Shown one piece after another: positions 55,592-63,965 of a stretch of 64,000 bases of DNA. Each line of letters opens with the position of its first letter. The first letter of the stretch is position 1. The DNA comes from Nocardia brevicatena NBRC 12119 (GTDB taxonomy: Bacteria > Actinomycetota > Actinomycetes > Mycobacteriales > Mycobacteriaceae): assembly GCF_000308495.1 (NCBI RefSeq), contig NZ_BAFU01000061.1, forward strand, positions 62,001 through 126,000, given 5' to 3'. The notes beneath the pieces were generated by a model, which was not told where the DNA came from, ran no database searches, and saw only the letters and a list, made by a program, of their open reading frames with translations. The position numbers and the translations under genes were made by a program.

Positions 55592-55625
55592 TCGACTATT
55601 CGTCGCAAGATAGTCGAATATTCGA
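55592..55625. promoter_or_regulatory. Palindromic operator between IclR pseudogene and SDR gene
   Basis: TCGACTAT (55592-55599) and ATAGTCGA (55610-55617) form an inverted repeat with a ten-base spacer, overlapping the perfect palindrome TCGAATATTCGA (55614-55625). It is likely the binding site of the divergent IclR regulator. Confidence 0.65.
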
Positions 55626-55689
55626 CACCGATGGCAGGGGCGATGGGACCGCTCGCGCCGGCCGTGTCGTCACAACGGCAGGAGTGCGC

Positions 55690-56481
55690 ATGATTCTGGA
55701 CCGGTTCCGGCTCGACGACCGGGTCGCGATCGTGACGGGCGCCGGCCGCGGTCTCGGCGCGGCCATCGCCACGGGTTTCGCCGAGGCGGGCGCCGATGTC
55801 GTCATCGCGGCCCGCACAGAGGCGGATTTGCGGAAAGTGGCCGAACAAGTACGGGAGACGGGCCGCCGCGCCCATATCGTCGTCGCGGATCTCGCCGATG
55901 TCGAGGCCACCGCCGCCCTGGCCGCGACGGCGGCCGAACAGTTCGGCCGGTTGGACATCGTGGTGAACAATGTCGGCGGCGCCCTGCCGAAACCCCTGCT
56001 GGACACCGCCCCGGACGATCTGGCGCACGCCTTCGCGTTCAATGTCGCCAATGCGCATGCCCTGGTCCGGGCGGCCGTCCCCACGATGCTGGAGACCGCC
56101 GGGGGCGGTTCGGTCATCAATGTGACCTCGACGATGGGCCGCCTGCCCGGACGCGCGTTCGCCGCCTACGGGACGGCCAAGGCCGCGCTCGCCCACTACA
56201 CGCGGCTGGCCGCCATGGACCTGTGCCCGCGGATCCGGGTGAACGCCATCGCACCGGGCTCCATCCTCACCTCCTCGCTGGAAGTGGTGGCCGCCGACGA
56301 CACCATGCGCACCACGTTGGAACGGGCCACACCGCTGCGCCGGATCGGTGACCCGGAGGATATCGCCGCGACCGCGGTGTTCCTCGCCTCTCCGGCGGGC
56401 GGCTACCTCACCGGCAAGGTGATCGAAACCGACGGTGGTCTCATCGCCCCGAATCTCGATATCCCCATCCCCGATCTGTGA
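55690..56481 (+). CDS. Short-chain dehydrogenase/reductase
   Basis: A 263-residue classical SDR. The NAD(P) site is [26 protein letters not shown] binds adenine, [10 protein letters not shown] is the NNAG-type block, Ser in [11 protein letters not shown] and YGTAK are catalytic, and [14 protein letters not shown] follows. The C-terminal [11 protein letters not shown] is the SDR tail. ATG at 55690 has AGGAG six bases upstream; the GTG two codons earlier is less likely. Regulation by the divergent IclR-type gene is suggested by the shared operator. Substrate unknown. Confidence 0.9.
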   Translation: MILDRFRLDDRVAIVTGAGRGLGAAIATGFAEAGADVVIAARTEADLRKVAEQVRETGRRAHIVVADLADVEATAALAATAAEQFGRLDIVVNNVGGALPKPLLDTAPDDLAHAFAFNVANAHALVRAAVPTMLETAGGGSVINVTSTMGRLPGRAFAAYGTAKAALAHYTRLAAMDLCPRIRVNAIAPGSILTSSLEVVAADDTMRTTLERATPLRRIGDPEDIAATAVFLASPAGGYLTGKVIETDGGLIAPNLDIPIPDL

Positions 56482-56587
56482 GCCATCGGGCGGCGGAAGA
56501 GAACGGCGATATGACCGCCTACCCGCGCACGGGCTGTTTGCGCCGGGCCAACCCGGGAAAACGACCCCTGCGAAGGGAGGCAGCATC

Positions 56588-57010
56588 ATGACCGAGCCCC
56601 AGGACACGTGGGACCCGCCGCAGGACACCGGCGCGCCGGATACCACCGAAACCGATGCGGCGGCCCTCAACAGCGCCGAGGATCTGGACGAGGATCGGTT
56701 GCGTACCGATCCACTCGATGAGGGTATGGATCCGCCGGAACACTGGTCCGGCGTGGACAAGTACGGTATGACCCCCCGTGAGGAACGCAACCCCCGCCCG
56801 CTGGGGGAACGTCTGGACGAGGAACAACCCGATATCCCGGATCCCGCGGTGGAGCACCGAGCGGCGGAATCCGAGGCCATATCGATCACCGGCGGTCCGG
56901 GCGAAATCCCCCCGGCTCCCGACGAGTACGAAGAGGAGTTGGGTATCGAGGCGGATATCGCCGGTGGGTCCATGGCGGACGAGATCCGAGAGCCGGAACC
57001 GCCGGAATGA
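56588..57010 (+). CDS. DUF5709 acidic protein
   Basis: A 140-residue very acidic, Pro-rich, probably disordered protein of the DUF5709 family. Recognisable blocks are LNSAEDLDEDRLRTDPLDEGMDPPEHW and GMTPREERNPRPLGERLDEEQPD. The function is unknown. ATG at 56588 has GGGAGG upstream. The next 286 bases (57011-57296) before the convergent Roadblock operon show no gene or structure. Confidence 0.85.
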   Translation: MTEPQDTWDPPQDTGAPDTTETDAAALNSAEDLDEDRLRTDPLDEGMDPPEHWSGVDKYGMTPREERNPRPLGERLDEEQPDIPDPAVEHRAAESEAISITGGPGEIPPAPDEYEEELGIEADIAGGSMADEIREPEPPE

Positions 57011-57296
57011 GCGGGTGACCGACCGGTAGGAGGCTCGCTCCGTACCGAACAGGAATGTGACCACGCGACCGGCGACAGCAAACACGCGTCGATGGAACCG
57101 GGCCCGTACTCCACCAGCAGGATGCTCACTCCGCGATGGCCTGGCTCGGCCTCGCGGTCGGTCTTGCACAGCGGGGCGACCGGCTGCGAGCGACGAGAGG
57201 TGGTGGTCCAGGGATTGTCGGTACCGATGGGCGGGCCTGCCGCCGGATCGGTGGACGTCCGCCGCGGCTCGCGCCGGGCGGACCCACCTGTCAGGG

Positions 57297-57695
57297 TCAG
57301 AACTCGAGTTCCTCCTCGATACCGCGGAGGCGGTGCCTGGCCAGCGCGAGGTTTGCCCGGCCGCGGTCGAGGGCGAGGTAGAGGAACAGTCCCCTCGATT
57401 TGCGGCCGGTCATGGGACGGATGAGGTGATACTGGCCGCTGAGTGTGATGAGGTGGGACAGCGACAGCTGAGCCGCGGCCAGGGCGGCCATACCGGTGGG
57501 CTCGATGTGCGCGGGGAGGTCATGCGCGACGAGCAGTCCGTCACTGGACGCGACCAGCGTCCCGGTCAACCACGGAACGCGTTCCCGCAGCCCTTTCAGT
57601 TCTGCCAGCACGACCGTGTTCGGCTCGGGTCCGGACATCTGCACCTTGGTAAACCTTCCCATCAATTCACCGAACAGATTCTTACGCGCCGTCAC
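57297..57695 (-). CDS. Roadblock/LC7-domain protein (third gene of operon)
   Basis: A 132-residue Roadblock/LC7 protein of the MglB/CvnB type, usually regulators of small Ras-like GTPases. The fold is seen in LAELKGLRERVPWLTGTLVA, SSDGLLVAHDL and MAALAAAQLSLSHLITLSG, and the C-terminus ARHRLRGIEEELEF ends in a helix. The GTG at 57695 overlaps the preceding stop (GTGA). No GTPase gene is adjacent. Conservon (cvn) operons of streptomycetes and Rv3362c-Rv3365c contain comparable proteins. Confidence 0.85.
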   Translation of the reverse strand: MTARKNLFGELMGRFTKVQMSGPEPNTVVLAELKGLRERVPWLTGTLVASSDGLLVAHDLPAHIEPTGMAALAAAQLSLSHLITLSGQYHLIRPMTGRKSRGLFLYLALDRGRANLALARHRLRGIEEELEF

Positions 57696-58492
57696 TCGCG
57701 ATCCTCCAGAGCCGCACGGAGCCGAACGAGCAGATCACGGTCCACGGGCTCCCACTCGTCCGACTCGGGAACCGGTGCGGCGTGCCGGCCCCGCCGCTGC
57801 GGTAGCAGGCCGTACTCGGCGACCGCTTCCGGTTCGGTGACCGACGTGTCGACGGCCGGCACCGGCGCGTCCGTGGGCGGCTCGATCAGCCCGGCCACGG
57901 TCATATCCCGTACCGCCTCCAGGCAGCCGTAAGCGGTACGGCCCAGCTCACGGGCGATTCCGCTGACACTGCGGCGAGTATCGGCCGCGGCCAGTATTTC
58001 GGCCTGGCTTCCGGTGAGCACCACACGCCGCCGCCGGACCCGGCGCACCGGAACGACAGCGGCCCGGTCGACCAGTTCCGCGGGCCACGGCCCGGATTCA
58101 GGATCGCCGCGGCGCGCGCATTCACGCATCAGCGCGCGGGGCCGGACGTGGCACACCGCGGCCAGCCAGTGTGGGGGCGCGGGCCGGAATTCCGGGACCG
58201 CGGGGGTGGCCAGCAGGAAGTAGGCGGCGTCGAAAACCGACAGCAGCGCCAGAGCTTCCACCCGCGGCCGCTCCAGTATCGGCGCCGGATCGCCGGAACC
58301 GGCCCGCTGCCAGTCCTCGGCGCTCACGACCCCGGCCTCGGCCACCAGCCGGTCGAGGCCGGGGGTGCGCCGGCAGGCGGCGGATGCGATGACACCCTCG
58401 GCGAGGTGAAACACCCCGTCTCCCGCATGCAATACGCCAGTGCTTCTCTCGTCCTCCAGCCGCCGCAGTTCGTCCGCGAGCTCAACGCCCAT
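57692..58492 (-). CDS. Unknown protein of the Roadblock operon with winged-helix-like C-terminal part
   Basis: A 266-residue protein I do not recognise at family level. The N-terminal GVELADELRRLEDERSTGVL and FHLAEGVIASAACRRTPGLD resemble DUF4388-like (PATAN) modules of signalling proteins. The region at about 155-200 (VVLTGSQAEILAAADTRRSV, SGIARELGRTAYGCLEAVRD) looks like a winged helix. A basic segment RRVRRRRVV precedes it. It overlaps both neighbours: the next start by four bases and the previous stop by eleven. It may link Roadblock signalling to DNA or another partner. Confidence 0.75.
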   Translation of the reverse strand: MGVELADELRRLEDERSTGVLHAGDGVFHLAEGVIASAACRRTPGLDRLVAEAGVVSAEDWQRAGSGDPAPILERPRVEALALLSVFDAAYFLLATPAVPEFRPAPPHWLAAVCHVRPRALMRECARRGDPESGPWPAELVDRAAVVPVRRVRRRRVVLTGSQAEILAAADTRRSVSGIARELGRTAYGCLEAVRDMTVAGLIEPPTDAPVPAVDTSVTEPEAVAEYGLLPQRRGRHAAPVPESDEWEPVDRDLLVRLRAALEDRE

Positions 58493-58874
58493 AACCGTCC
58501 TCGGCCAGTTCGCCGAGAATGCCGCGCAACTGGAATCGCGCCATCGCCAGATTGCCGGTGCCCTCGTCGAACAGCACGTGCACGAAGAGGCGGCCGTGGA
58601 AATCTCCGTCGACCAGCTTCAACAGGTGGTATCCGCCGGTGCCGCAGACAATGATCTCGGTGATGTCGTCACTGTCACCGCCGGTCGCCAGGGCCGGGCA
58701 GGCGAGCACCGCCCGCACCACATCGGTGGTTGTCGCCGCGTCCTCATGCTGATCGACCAGATCGTGTCGCCCCGCCCCGGCCACCGCAAGCCCACTGGCC
58801 CCGTCCACCAATGTCACGCTGCGCGCCCCCGGGATGCCCATGATGCGTTCCAGACATCCGTCGATTCCGATCAC
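58482..58874 (-). CDS. Roadblock/LC7-like protein (first gene of operon)
   Basis: A 130-residue second Roadblock/LC7-like protein. IDGCLERIMGIPGARSVTLV, DGASGLAVAGAG and EIIVCGTGGYHLLKLV correspond to the fold, and the end MARFQLRGILGEL mirrors the tail of the third gene. GTG at 58874 has CAGGGG upstream. It is the leading gene of the three-gene operon. Confidence 0.8.
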   Translation of the reverse strand: MIGIDGCLERIMGIPGARSVTLVDGASGLAVAGAGRHDLVDQHEDAATTTDVVRAVLACPALATGGDSDDITEIIVCGTGGYHLLKLVDGDFHGRLFVHVLFDEGTGNLAMARFQLRGILGELAEDGYGR

Positions 58875-59187
58875 TGCGCCCCTGTTTCGTTTATGAGTGT
58901 TTCAGATTTCCGAGGCACTACTAGCAGGAGGCAATCAATGCCGAATGGACGGACGAGGAGGTGGATTACCCAGGCGGTTCCTGTAAGGAACCTACTGGCG
59001 GGTACCCGAAGGATCCATTGCGACACAACCGATTTGCGGCACCGGTTGACCTCTCACTGTCGGTCACCGATGGCACAGTTGGGACGTCGAGCCGGCTCGG
59101 TGCCCCCTCCGGCCGGGGGCGCACCGCCCGGCACCCGGGCACACCGCCGAGCCCACCCAGTGCCCGCATATCGGTCGGTCCGCCCCC

Positions 59188-59290
59188 CTGCATCTGGGCG
59201 TCATCCCGGTCCTGGCCGACTGCAACCCCACCGACCACCTCGATCCGCGCGAACTTCCCCGCCGCATCACCGAGAAAACCAAGGCCATTG
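59188..59290 (+). pseudogene. DegT/DnrJ/EryC1-type aminotransferase fragment
   Basis: One frame reads LHLGVIPVLADCNPTDHLDP followed by RELPRRITEKTKAI, which matches the segment following the PLP phosphate site in DegT/DnrJ/EryC1/StrS sugar aminotransferases. Nothing convincing of the rest of the gene lies upstream to 58930, although GCAGGAGG and an ATG at 58938 remain. The fragment directly abuts the NUDIX gene. Confidence 0.6.
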
Positions 59291-59332
59291 AAAAAGTCAT
59301 CCACCACGCCACCAGCGGAAAGGATGAACAGC

Positions 59333-59770
59333 ATGCCGACCCTTATCGAAGACCTCACCACCGAAGCCGAACGTGACGGCATCCAGCAACTCGTCGTCGG
59401 CGCGGTCGTCGAACACGACGGCCGCATCCTGCTCCTCCGCCGTCCCGGAGACGACTTCATGGGCGGCATCTGGGAACTTCCCAGCGGCAAAGTCGAACCC
59501 GGCGAAAACCTCGACCAAGCCCTCACCCGTGAGGTCGAGGAAGAAACCGGACTCCAGGTCACCGGCATCGGCCGCTACCTGGACAGCTTCGACTACCGCT
59601 CCGGCAGCGGAAAACACAGCCGCCAATTCAACTTCGCCGTCGAATGCGCAGCTCCCGAACCGATCCGGCTCACCGAACACGACTCCTATACCTGGACCGC
59701 CCTCACCGAAGAACCCCCGGTCACCGAAGCCGTCAAACAGACATTCGGCGTCTATCGAAGCGCCGATTGA
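59333..59770 (+). CDS. NUDIX hydrolase
   Basis: A 145-residue NUDIX protein. The Nudix box is GKVEPGENLDQALTREVEEETGL (GX5EX7REUXEEXGU) at about residues 52-74, preceded by ILLLRRPGDDFMGGIWELPS. It should hydrolyse a nucleoside diphosphate linked to another moiety; the substrate is unknown. ATG at 59333 has AAAGGA about nine bases upstream; ATG at 59324 is an alternative. It is flanked by fragments of other genes and appears to be the only intact gene in this island. Confidence 0.9.
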   Translation: MPTLIEDLTTEAERDGIQQLVVGAVVEHDGRILLLRRPGDDFMGGIWELPSGKVEPGENLDQALTREVEEETGLQVTGIGRYLDSFDYRSGSGKHSRQFNFAVECAAPEPIRLTEHDSYTWTALTEEPPVTEAVKQTFGVYRSAD

Positions 59771-59785
59771 ACTCGAAACCGTGGC

Positions 59786-59953
59786 GACCGCAACAACACC
59801 AACGGCAGAGCCGCGCTGGGCGACTACGGCGGTGCGATCGAGCAATTCGGGCACGCGATCACGGCGATGCGGTCCGATTACACCCGCGATCCAGCGATCT
59901 ACACCGCACGCCAAGCTGTGGCCCACGCTCACGCCGGTGAAGCCGAAGAGTGA
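59786..59953 (+). pseudogene. C-terminal fragment of a TPR-containing protein
   Basis: A 55-codon frame reads RAALGDYGGAIEQFGHAIT and DPAIYTARQAVAHAHAGEAE, a tetratricopeptide-like C-terminus as in actinobacterial helix-turn-helix/TPR regulators. There is no upstream part or start codon with a ribosome-binding site. It is followed by a perfect terminator hairpin. Confidence 0.5.
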
Positions 59954-59957
59954 GGAA

Positions 59958-59995
59958 TGAAAGTACCCGTATCCCAAGGGGTACGGGTACTTTCA
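59958..59995. terminator. Bidirectional terminator before the acyl-CoA dehydrogenase 3' end
   Basis: TGAAAGTACCCGTA (59958-59971) pairs with TACGGGTACTTTCA (59982-59995) and is followed by ATTTTCC. The reverse direction has a matching A/T-rich flank, serving the convergent dehydrogenase gene. Confidence 0.88.
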
Positions 59996-60069
59996 ATTTT
60001 CCAACCCGCGCCCGGAACGGGACACAGACGGGACAGGGGCCCTGCACAGGACCCCGAAACCCCCGCTGA

Positions 60070-61215
60070 TCAGGACAGTTTCAACGACCGCCCGATGATC
60101 TCCTTCATGATCTCGGTAGTGCCGCCGTAGATGGTCTGCACCCGGGCGTCCAGGTAGGCCTGGGCGATTGGATACTCCCGCATATAGCCGTAGCCGCCGT
60201 GCAGCTGCAGGCAGCGGTTGATCAGGTCGAGCTGCTCCTCGGTGCTCCACCACTTGGCCATGGCGGCATCCTCGACGGAGAGGGTACCGGCGTTCAGTTC
60301 GCTGATGCAGCGGTCGACGAAAACCCGCACCGCGGAGGTCTTGGTGGCCAGTTCGGCCAGCACGAACCGGGTGTTCTGCTGGGCGCCGATCGGCTTGCCG
60401 AAGGCCTTGCGGTCCCGAACGTACTGGATGGTCATCTCCAGGCAGCCCTCCATCGCCGCGGCGGCCATGACCGCGATGGACAGCCGTTCCTGCGGCAGGT
60501 TCTGCATCAGGTGGATGAAGCCCTTGCCCTCTTCGCCCAACAGGTTGGCGGCGGGCACCCGGACGTCGGTGAAGCCGAGCTCGGCGGTGTCCTGCGCCTC
60601 GAGGCCGATCTTGTCCAGGTTGCGGCCCCGTTCGAAACCGGGCATACCGCGTTCGACGACGAGCAGGCTGAAGCCCAGCGCACCGGCGTCCGGATCGGTC
60701 TGGGCGACCACGATGACGATATCGGAGTTGATCCCGTTGGTGATGAAGGTCTTGGCCCCGTTGAGCACCCAGTCGTCACCGTCGCGCACCGCGCGGGTCT
60801 TGATGCCCTGCAGGTCCGAACCGGTACCGGGTTCGGTCATGGCGATGGCGGTGATGAGCTCGCCGGAACAGAACTCGGGCAGCCAGCGCTGCTTCTGCTC
60901 CTCGTTGGCCAGTTCCAGCAGGTAGGGAGCGATGACATCGTTGTGCAGGGAGAACCCGAGGCCGGAGTACCGGCCGCGCACGGTCTCCTCGGTGAGAATC
61001 GCGTTGTAGCGGAAGTCCTTCACCCCGCCGCCGCCGTACTGTTCGGGTACGGCCATGCCGAGGAAGCCCTGCTTACCGGCTTCGACCCAGGCGGCCCGGT
61101 CGACAATGCCCTGCTCGGCCCACTGGTCGTGGTTCGGCGCCACGTGCGTATCGAGAAACTTGCGGAACGACTCCCGGAACAGCTCGTGCTCGGGCTCGAA
61201 CAGTGTGCGCTCCAC
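60070..61215 (-). CDS. Acyl-CoA dehydrogenase (FadE20-like)
   Basis: A 381-residue flavoprotein for alpha,beta-dehydrogenation of acyl-CoA in beta-oxidation. Blocks are the FAD/substrate motif TAIAMTEPGTGSDLQGIKT, KTFITNGINSDIVIVVAQTD, QERLSIAVMAAAAMEGCLE, RKAFGKPIGAQQNTRF and the C-terminal IYGGTTEIMKEIIGR; the Glu in GGTTE is the catalytic-base position of most family members. The position next to hflX matches Rv2724c fadE20. GTG at 61215 has AGGAGG five bases upstream. Confidence 0.93.
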   Translation of the reverse strand: MERTLFEPEHELFRESFRKFLDTHVAPNHDQWAEQGIVDRAAWVEAGKQGFLGMAVPEQYGGGGVKDFRYNAILTEETVRGRYSGLGFSLHNDVIAPYLLELANEEQKQRWLPEFCSGELITAIAMTEPGTGSDLQGIKTRAVRDGDDWVLNGAKTFITNGINSDIVIVVAQTDPDAGALGFSLLVVERGMPGFERGRNLDKIGLEAQDTAELGFTDVRVPAANLLGEEGKGFIHLMQNLPQERLSIAVMAAAAMEGCLEMTIQYVRDRKAFGKPIGAQQNTRFVLAELATKTSAVRVFVDRCISELNAGTLSVEDAAMAKWWSTEEQLDLINRCLQLHGGYGYMREYPIAQAYLDARVQTIYGGTTEIMKEIIGRSLKLS

Positions 61216-61385
61216 ACCAACCTCCTAGTGACCACACGAACCGGTCCACACCGGCCCGTCGTTGTGATCCACCGTACCCGGAACGAGAATCTGTGTTTAC
61301 TTCACTCCTGGAATCCGCAGGCTCTCCGGGCATATCGGCATTACGGAGCGCACCCGCGCCAATTCACCTGCCACGTGGGATGGGC

Positions 61386-62318
61386 TCACCGGAAAGGCAG
61401 CAGTTCCCGCAGCCGCCCGATCAGGGTCCGACCCCGGTCGCGGTCCCGCTCGGCGAACAGGAACCGCAGCTCCTCCTCCACCGATTTACGCACCACCTCG
61501 GCGAGCTGGGCCGCCGCCTCCGCGATATCGGCATCCCGCCACGGCTCGGGGTCGATCGGCCGGCCCACGGAGAAGTAGAACCGTTCCGGTCGCGGAATGG
61601 GTGTCGGTCCGATACCGCGCACCAGCGGGGGCGTGAGTTCGTGAGGGATTCCGAGCGCCTCGACCAGCAGACGCAGCGGACGCCAGGCCATATCGTCCTT
61701 GTCCAGCACGATGTCGTAGGCGTCGTCGACACCGATCATGGCCACCGGCACGATCGGGGTTCCGCTCTCCAGCGCCATGTGCGCGAAACCGGTACGACCT
61801 TCCCAGCGCAACAGGTACTTCTCCCCCTTGCGGCGCACCGCCTCCCGACCGCCGCCGGGGAATACGATCACGGCCTCACCGCGCCGCAGCAGCGCCCGGC
61901 AGTTGTCCCGGGTGCCGCGCACCGAGCCGTAGCGGTGCAATACGTGCCGCACACCCGGCACGGCGATGAGCACATGTTCGGCCAGCCCCCGGATAACCCT
62001 CCCCCGCTGTCGGTATACCTCCGGCAGCAGTAGCGGCGCGTCGATGCCGCCCAGCAGATTGTGGTTCGCCACCAACAGCACCGGGCCGCTGTCGGGAATG
62101 TTCTCCAGTCCGTAGAAACGCGGGCTGGTCCAGGCGCGGATCGGCGCCAGCACCGTCTCCAGGATCCGCAGATCGCTCTCGTCGAGCGTCACGTCCAGGG
62201 GCGCACCATCGCTGAGCACCGTGGGAGGCTCCTCGGTGAGGACACCGGCCCCGGTTGCCGGTACGTCGTTGCGCTGCCGAACCCCTGCGTCGGCCGAATC
62301 GCGACGGTCGTGCGCCAT
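61386..62318 (-). CDS. Lysophospholipid acyltransferase-family protein
   Basis: A 310-residue probable acyltransferase of the DGAT2/PES-like subgroup. RFYGLENIPDSGPVLLVANHN and LLGGIDAPLLLPEVYRQRGR give the His-x6-Asp variant of the catalytic HX4D motif; VIVFPGGGREAVRRKGEKY is the substrate block, and TGFAHMALESGTPIVPVAMIG follows. ATG at 62318 has CAGGAGGGATC upstream. A polar N-terminus of about 45 residues precedes the domain. The product could be triacylglycerol or phospholipid; unresolved. A dyad and direct repeats lie upstream. Confidence 0.87.
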   Translation of the reverse strand: MAHDRRDSADAGVRQRNDVPATGAGVLTEEPPTVLSDGAPLDVTLDESDLRILETVLAPIRAWTSPRFYGLENIPDSGPVLLVANHNLLGGIDAPLLLPEVYRQRGRVIRGLAEHVLIAVPGVRHVLHRYGSVRGTRDNCRALLRRGEAVIVFPGGGREAVRRKGEKYLLRWEGRTGFAHMALESGTPIVPVAMIGVDDAYDIVLDKDDMAWRPLRLLVEALGIPHELTPPLVRGIGPTPIPRPERFYFSVGRPIDPEPWRDADIAEAAAQLAEVVRKSVEEELRFLFAERDRDRGRTLIGRLRELLPFR

Positions 62319-62391
62319 GAAAGATCCCTCCTGCTGTCGATTTATGTCCATAATGAATGAAAATCGACAGTGATACACCGGACAGATCGAC

Positions 62392-62437
62392 GTGACAGAG
62401 GCTACAATGCGCGCTCTGTCACGTTGTCACTACAATG
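62392..62437. promoter_or_regulatory. Inverted and direct repeats upstream of the acyltransferase gene
   Basis: GTGACAGAG (62392-62400) and CTCTGTCAC (62414-62422) form an inverted repeat with a 13-base spacer. CTACAATG occurs at 62402-62409 and 62430-62437, 28 bases apart. It could be an operator for the acyltransferase promoter or a weak hflX terminator. Confidence 0.45.
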
Positions 62438-63965
62438 TCGCTACGCCCGCGTGCGCGTACTCGGCCAGGATCGCCGCAAGCGCATGCGGCACCCGGGCTC
62501 GCACTCGCGTTCCGCTCTCCTCGTGTTCGGAACTCAGAATCCGCCCTTCGGAGTGGATACGGGCCAGCAGATCGCCTCGGGTATAGGGCAGCAGCACACT
62601 CACTTCGACATCCAGCTTGCCGAGGACCTCGTCCAACCTCTCGCGCAGCTCGTCGATACCGACGGACTTGTGCGCGGAGACGAACACGGCGTCGGGCAGC
62701 AGGGCCCGCAGCCGGGTCAGCTCCACCGGGGTGACCTCGTCGGTTTTATTGACCACCAGCAGTTCCGGCGGCGCGGGCACACCCGCTTCCCGGATCACAT
62801 CGGTGATCACCTCGCGCACCGCCTTGATCTGTTCGGTGGGCAGCGCGTCGGAACCATCGACCACATGCAGCAGCAGATCGGCGTCGGTGACCTCCTCGAG
62901 GGTAGACCGGAACGCCTCGACCAATTGGGTGGGCAGATGCCGCACGAATCCGACCGTATCGGTGAACACGACCTCGCGCCCGTCCTCGAGCCGGGCCCGC
63001 CGCGTGGTCGGGTCCAGAGTGGCGAACAAGGCGTCCTGCACCAGCACACCGGAGCCGGTGAGCACGTTCATGAGGCTCGACTTGCCGGCGTTGGTGTATC
63101 CCACGATCGCAACCGAGGGCACCCCGCTCGAGGTGCGGCGCGACCGCATGGTGTCGCGGGCGGTCTTCATCTCCCGGATCTCACGGCGCAGTTTGGCCAT
63201 CCGCTCGCGGATGCGGCGGCGGTCGGTCTCGATCTTCGTCTCACCGGGGCCACGCAGACCCACACCACCGTTGCTGCCGGCCCGACCACCGGCCTGACGG
63301 GACATGGACTCACCCCAACCGCGCAGCCGCGGCAGCATGTATTCCATCTGCGCCAATGCGACCTGTGCCTTGCCCTCGCGGGAGGTGGCGTGCTGGGCGA
63401 AGATGTCCAGGATCAACGCGGTGCGGTCGATCACCTTCACCTTGACGACCTTCTCCAGCGCGGTGAGCTGGGCGGGGGTGAGCTCACCGTCACAGATCAC
63501 GGTATCCGCGCCGGAGGCCAACACCATCGCCCGCAGTTCGTCGGCCTTACCGGAACCGATATAGGTGGCCGGGTCCGGACGGTCGCGACGCTGGATAAGC
63601 GCTTCGAGCACCTCCGAGCCCGCGGTTTCGGCCAGCCGCGCGAGCTCGACCATACTGGCCTCCGCGCGGGCGGCGCTGCCTTCGGTCCACACCCCCACCA
63701 GGACGACGCGTTCCAGGCGCAGCTGCCGGTACTCGACCTCGGTGATATCGGTGAGTTCGGTGGAGAGCCCGGCTACACGGCGCAGCGCGCTGCGGTCCTC
63801 CAACTGGAGTTCGCCCGTGGTGGGCGAACGGTCGTCGCGGATACCGGGGTGGTCCTGGTACTCGGCCTCGGTATCGTCGAATTCGGTCGTCTCGTCGACG
63901 CCGTGCGTCATCTCGACCGGTTCGGCGGACCAACCGGTCGAGGTAAAGCTCTCGGATCTACTCAT
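62430..63965 (-). CDS. hflX: GTPase HflX
   Basis: A 511-residue ribosome-associated GTPase. The N-terminal HflX domain covers about residues 90-260 (LERVVLVGVWTEGSAARAEA, PATYIGSGKADELRAMV) and includes a Gly-rich helical linker with GGVGLRGPGETKIETDRRRI. The G domain has G1 VGYTNAGKSSLMNVL, G3 DTVGF, G4 NKTD and G5 VSAHK. A nonconserved acidic N-terminus of about 75 residues precedes it. It rescues stalled or hibernating ribosomes under stress and in mycobacteria affects macrolide tolerance. ATG at 63965 is close to the window end. Confidence 0.95.
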   Translation of the reverse strand: MSRSESFTSTGWSAEPVEMTHGVDETTEFDDTEAEYQDHPGIRDDRSPTTGELQLEDRSALRRVAGLSTELTDITEVEYRQLRLERVVLVGVWTEGSAARAEASMVELARLAETAGSEVLEALIQRRDRPDPATYIGSGKADELRAMVLASGADTVICDGELTPAQLTALEKVVKVKVIDRTALILDIFAQHATSREGKAQVALAQMEYMLPRLRGWGESMSRQAGGRAGSNGGVGLRGPGETKIETDRRRIRERMAKLRREIREMKTARDTMRSRRTSSGVPSVAIVGYTNAGKSSLMNVLTGSGVLVQDALFATLDPTTRRARLEDGREVVFTDTVGFVRHLPTQLVEAFRSTLEEVTDADLLLHVVDGSDALPTEQIKAVREVITDVIREAGVPAPPELLVVNKTDEVTPVELTRLRALLPDAVFVSAHKSVGIDELRERLDEVLGKLDVEVSVLLPYTRGDLLARIHSEGRILSSEHEESGTRVRARVPHALAAILAEYAHAGVATL

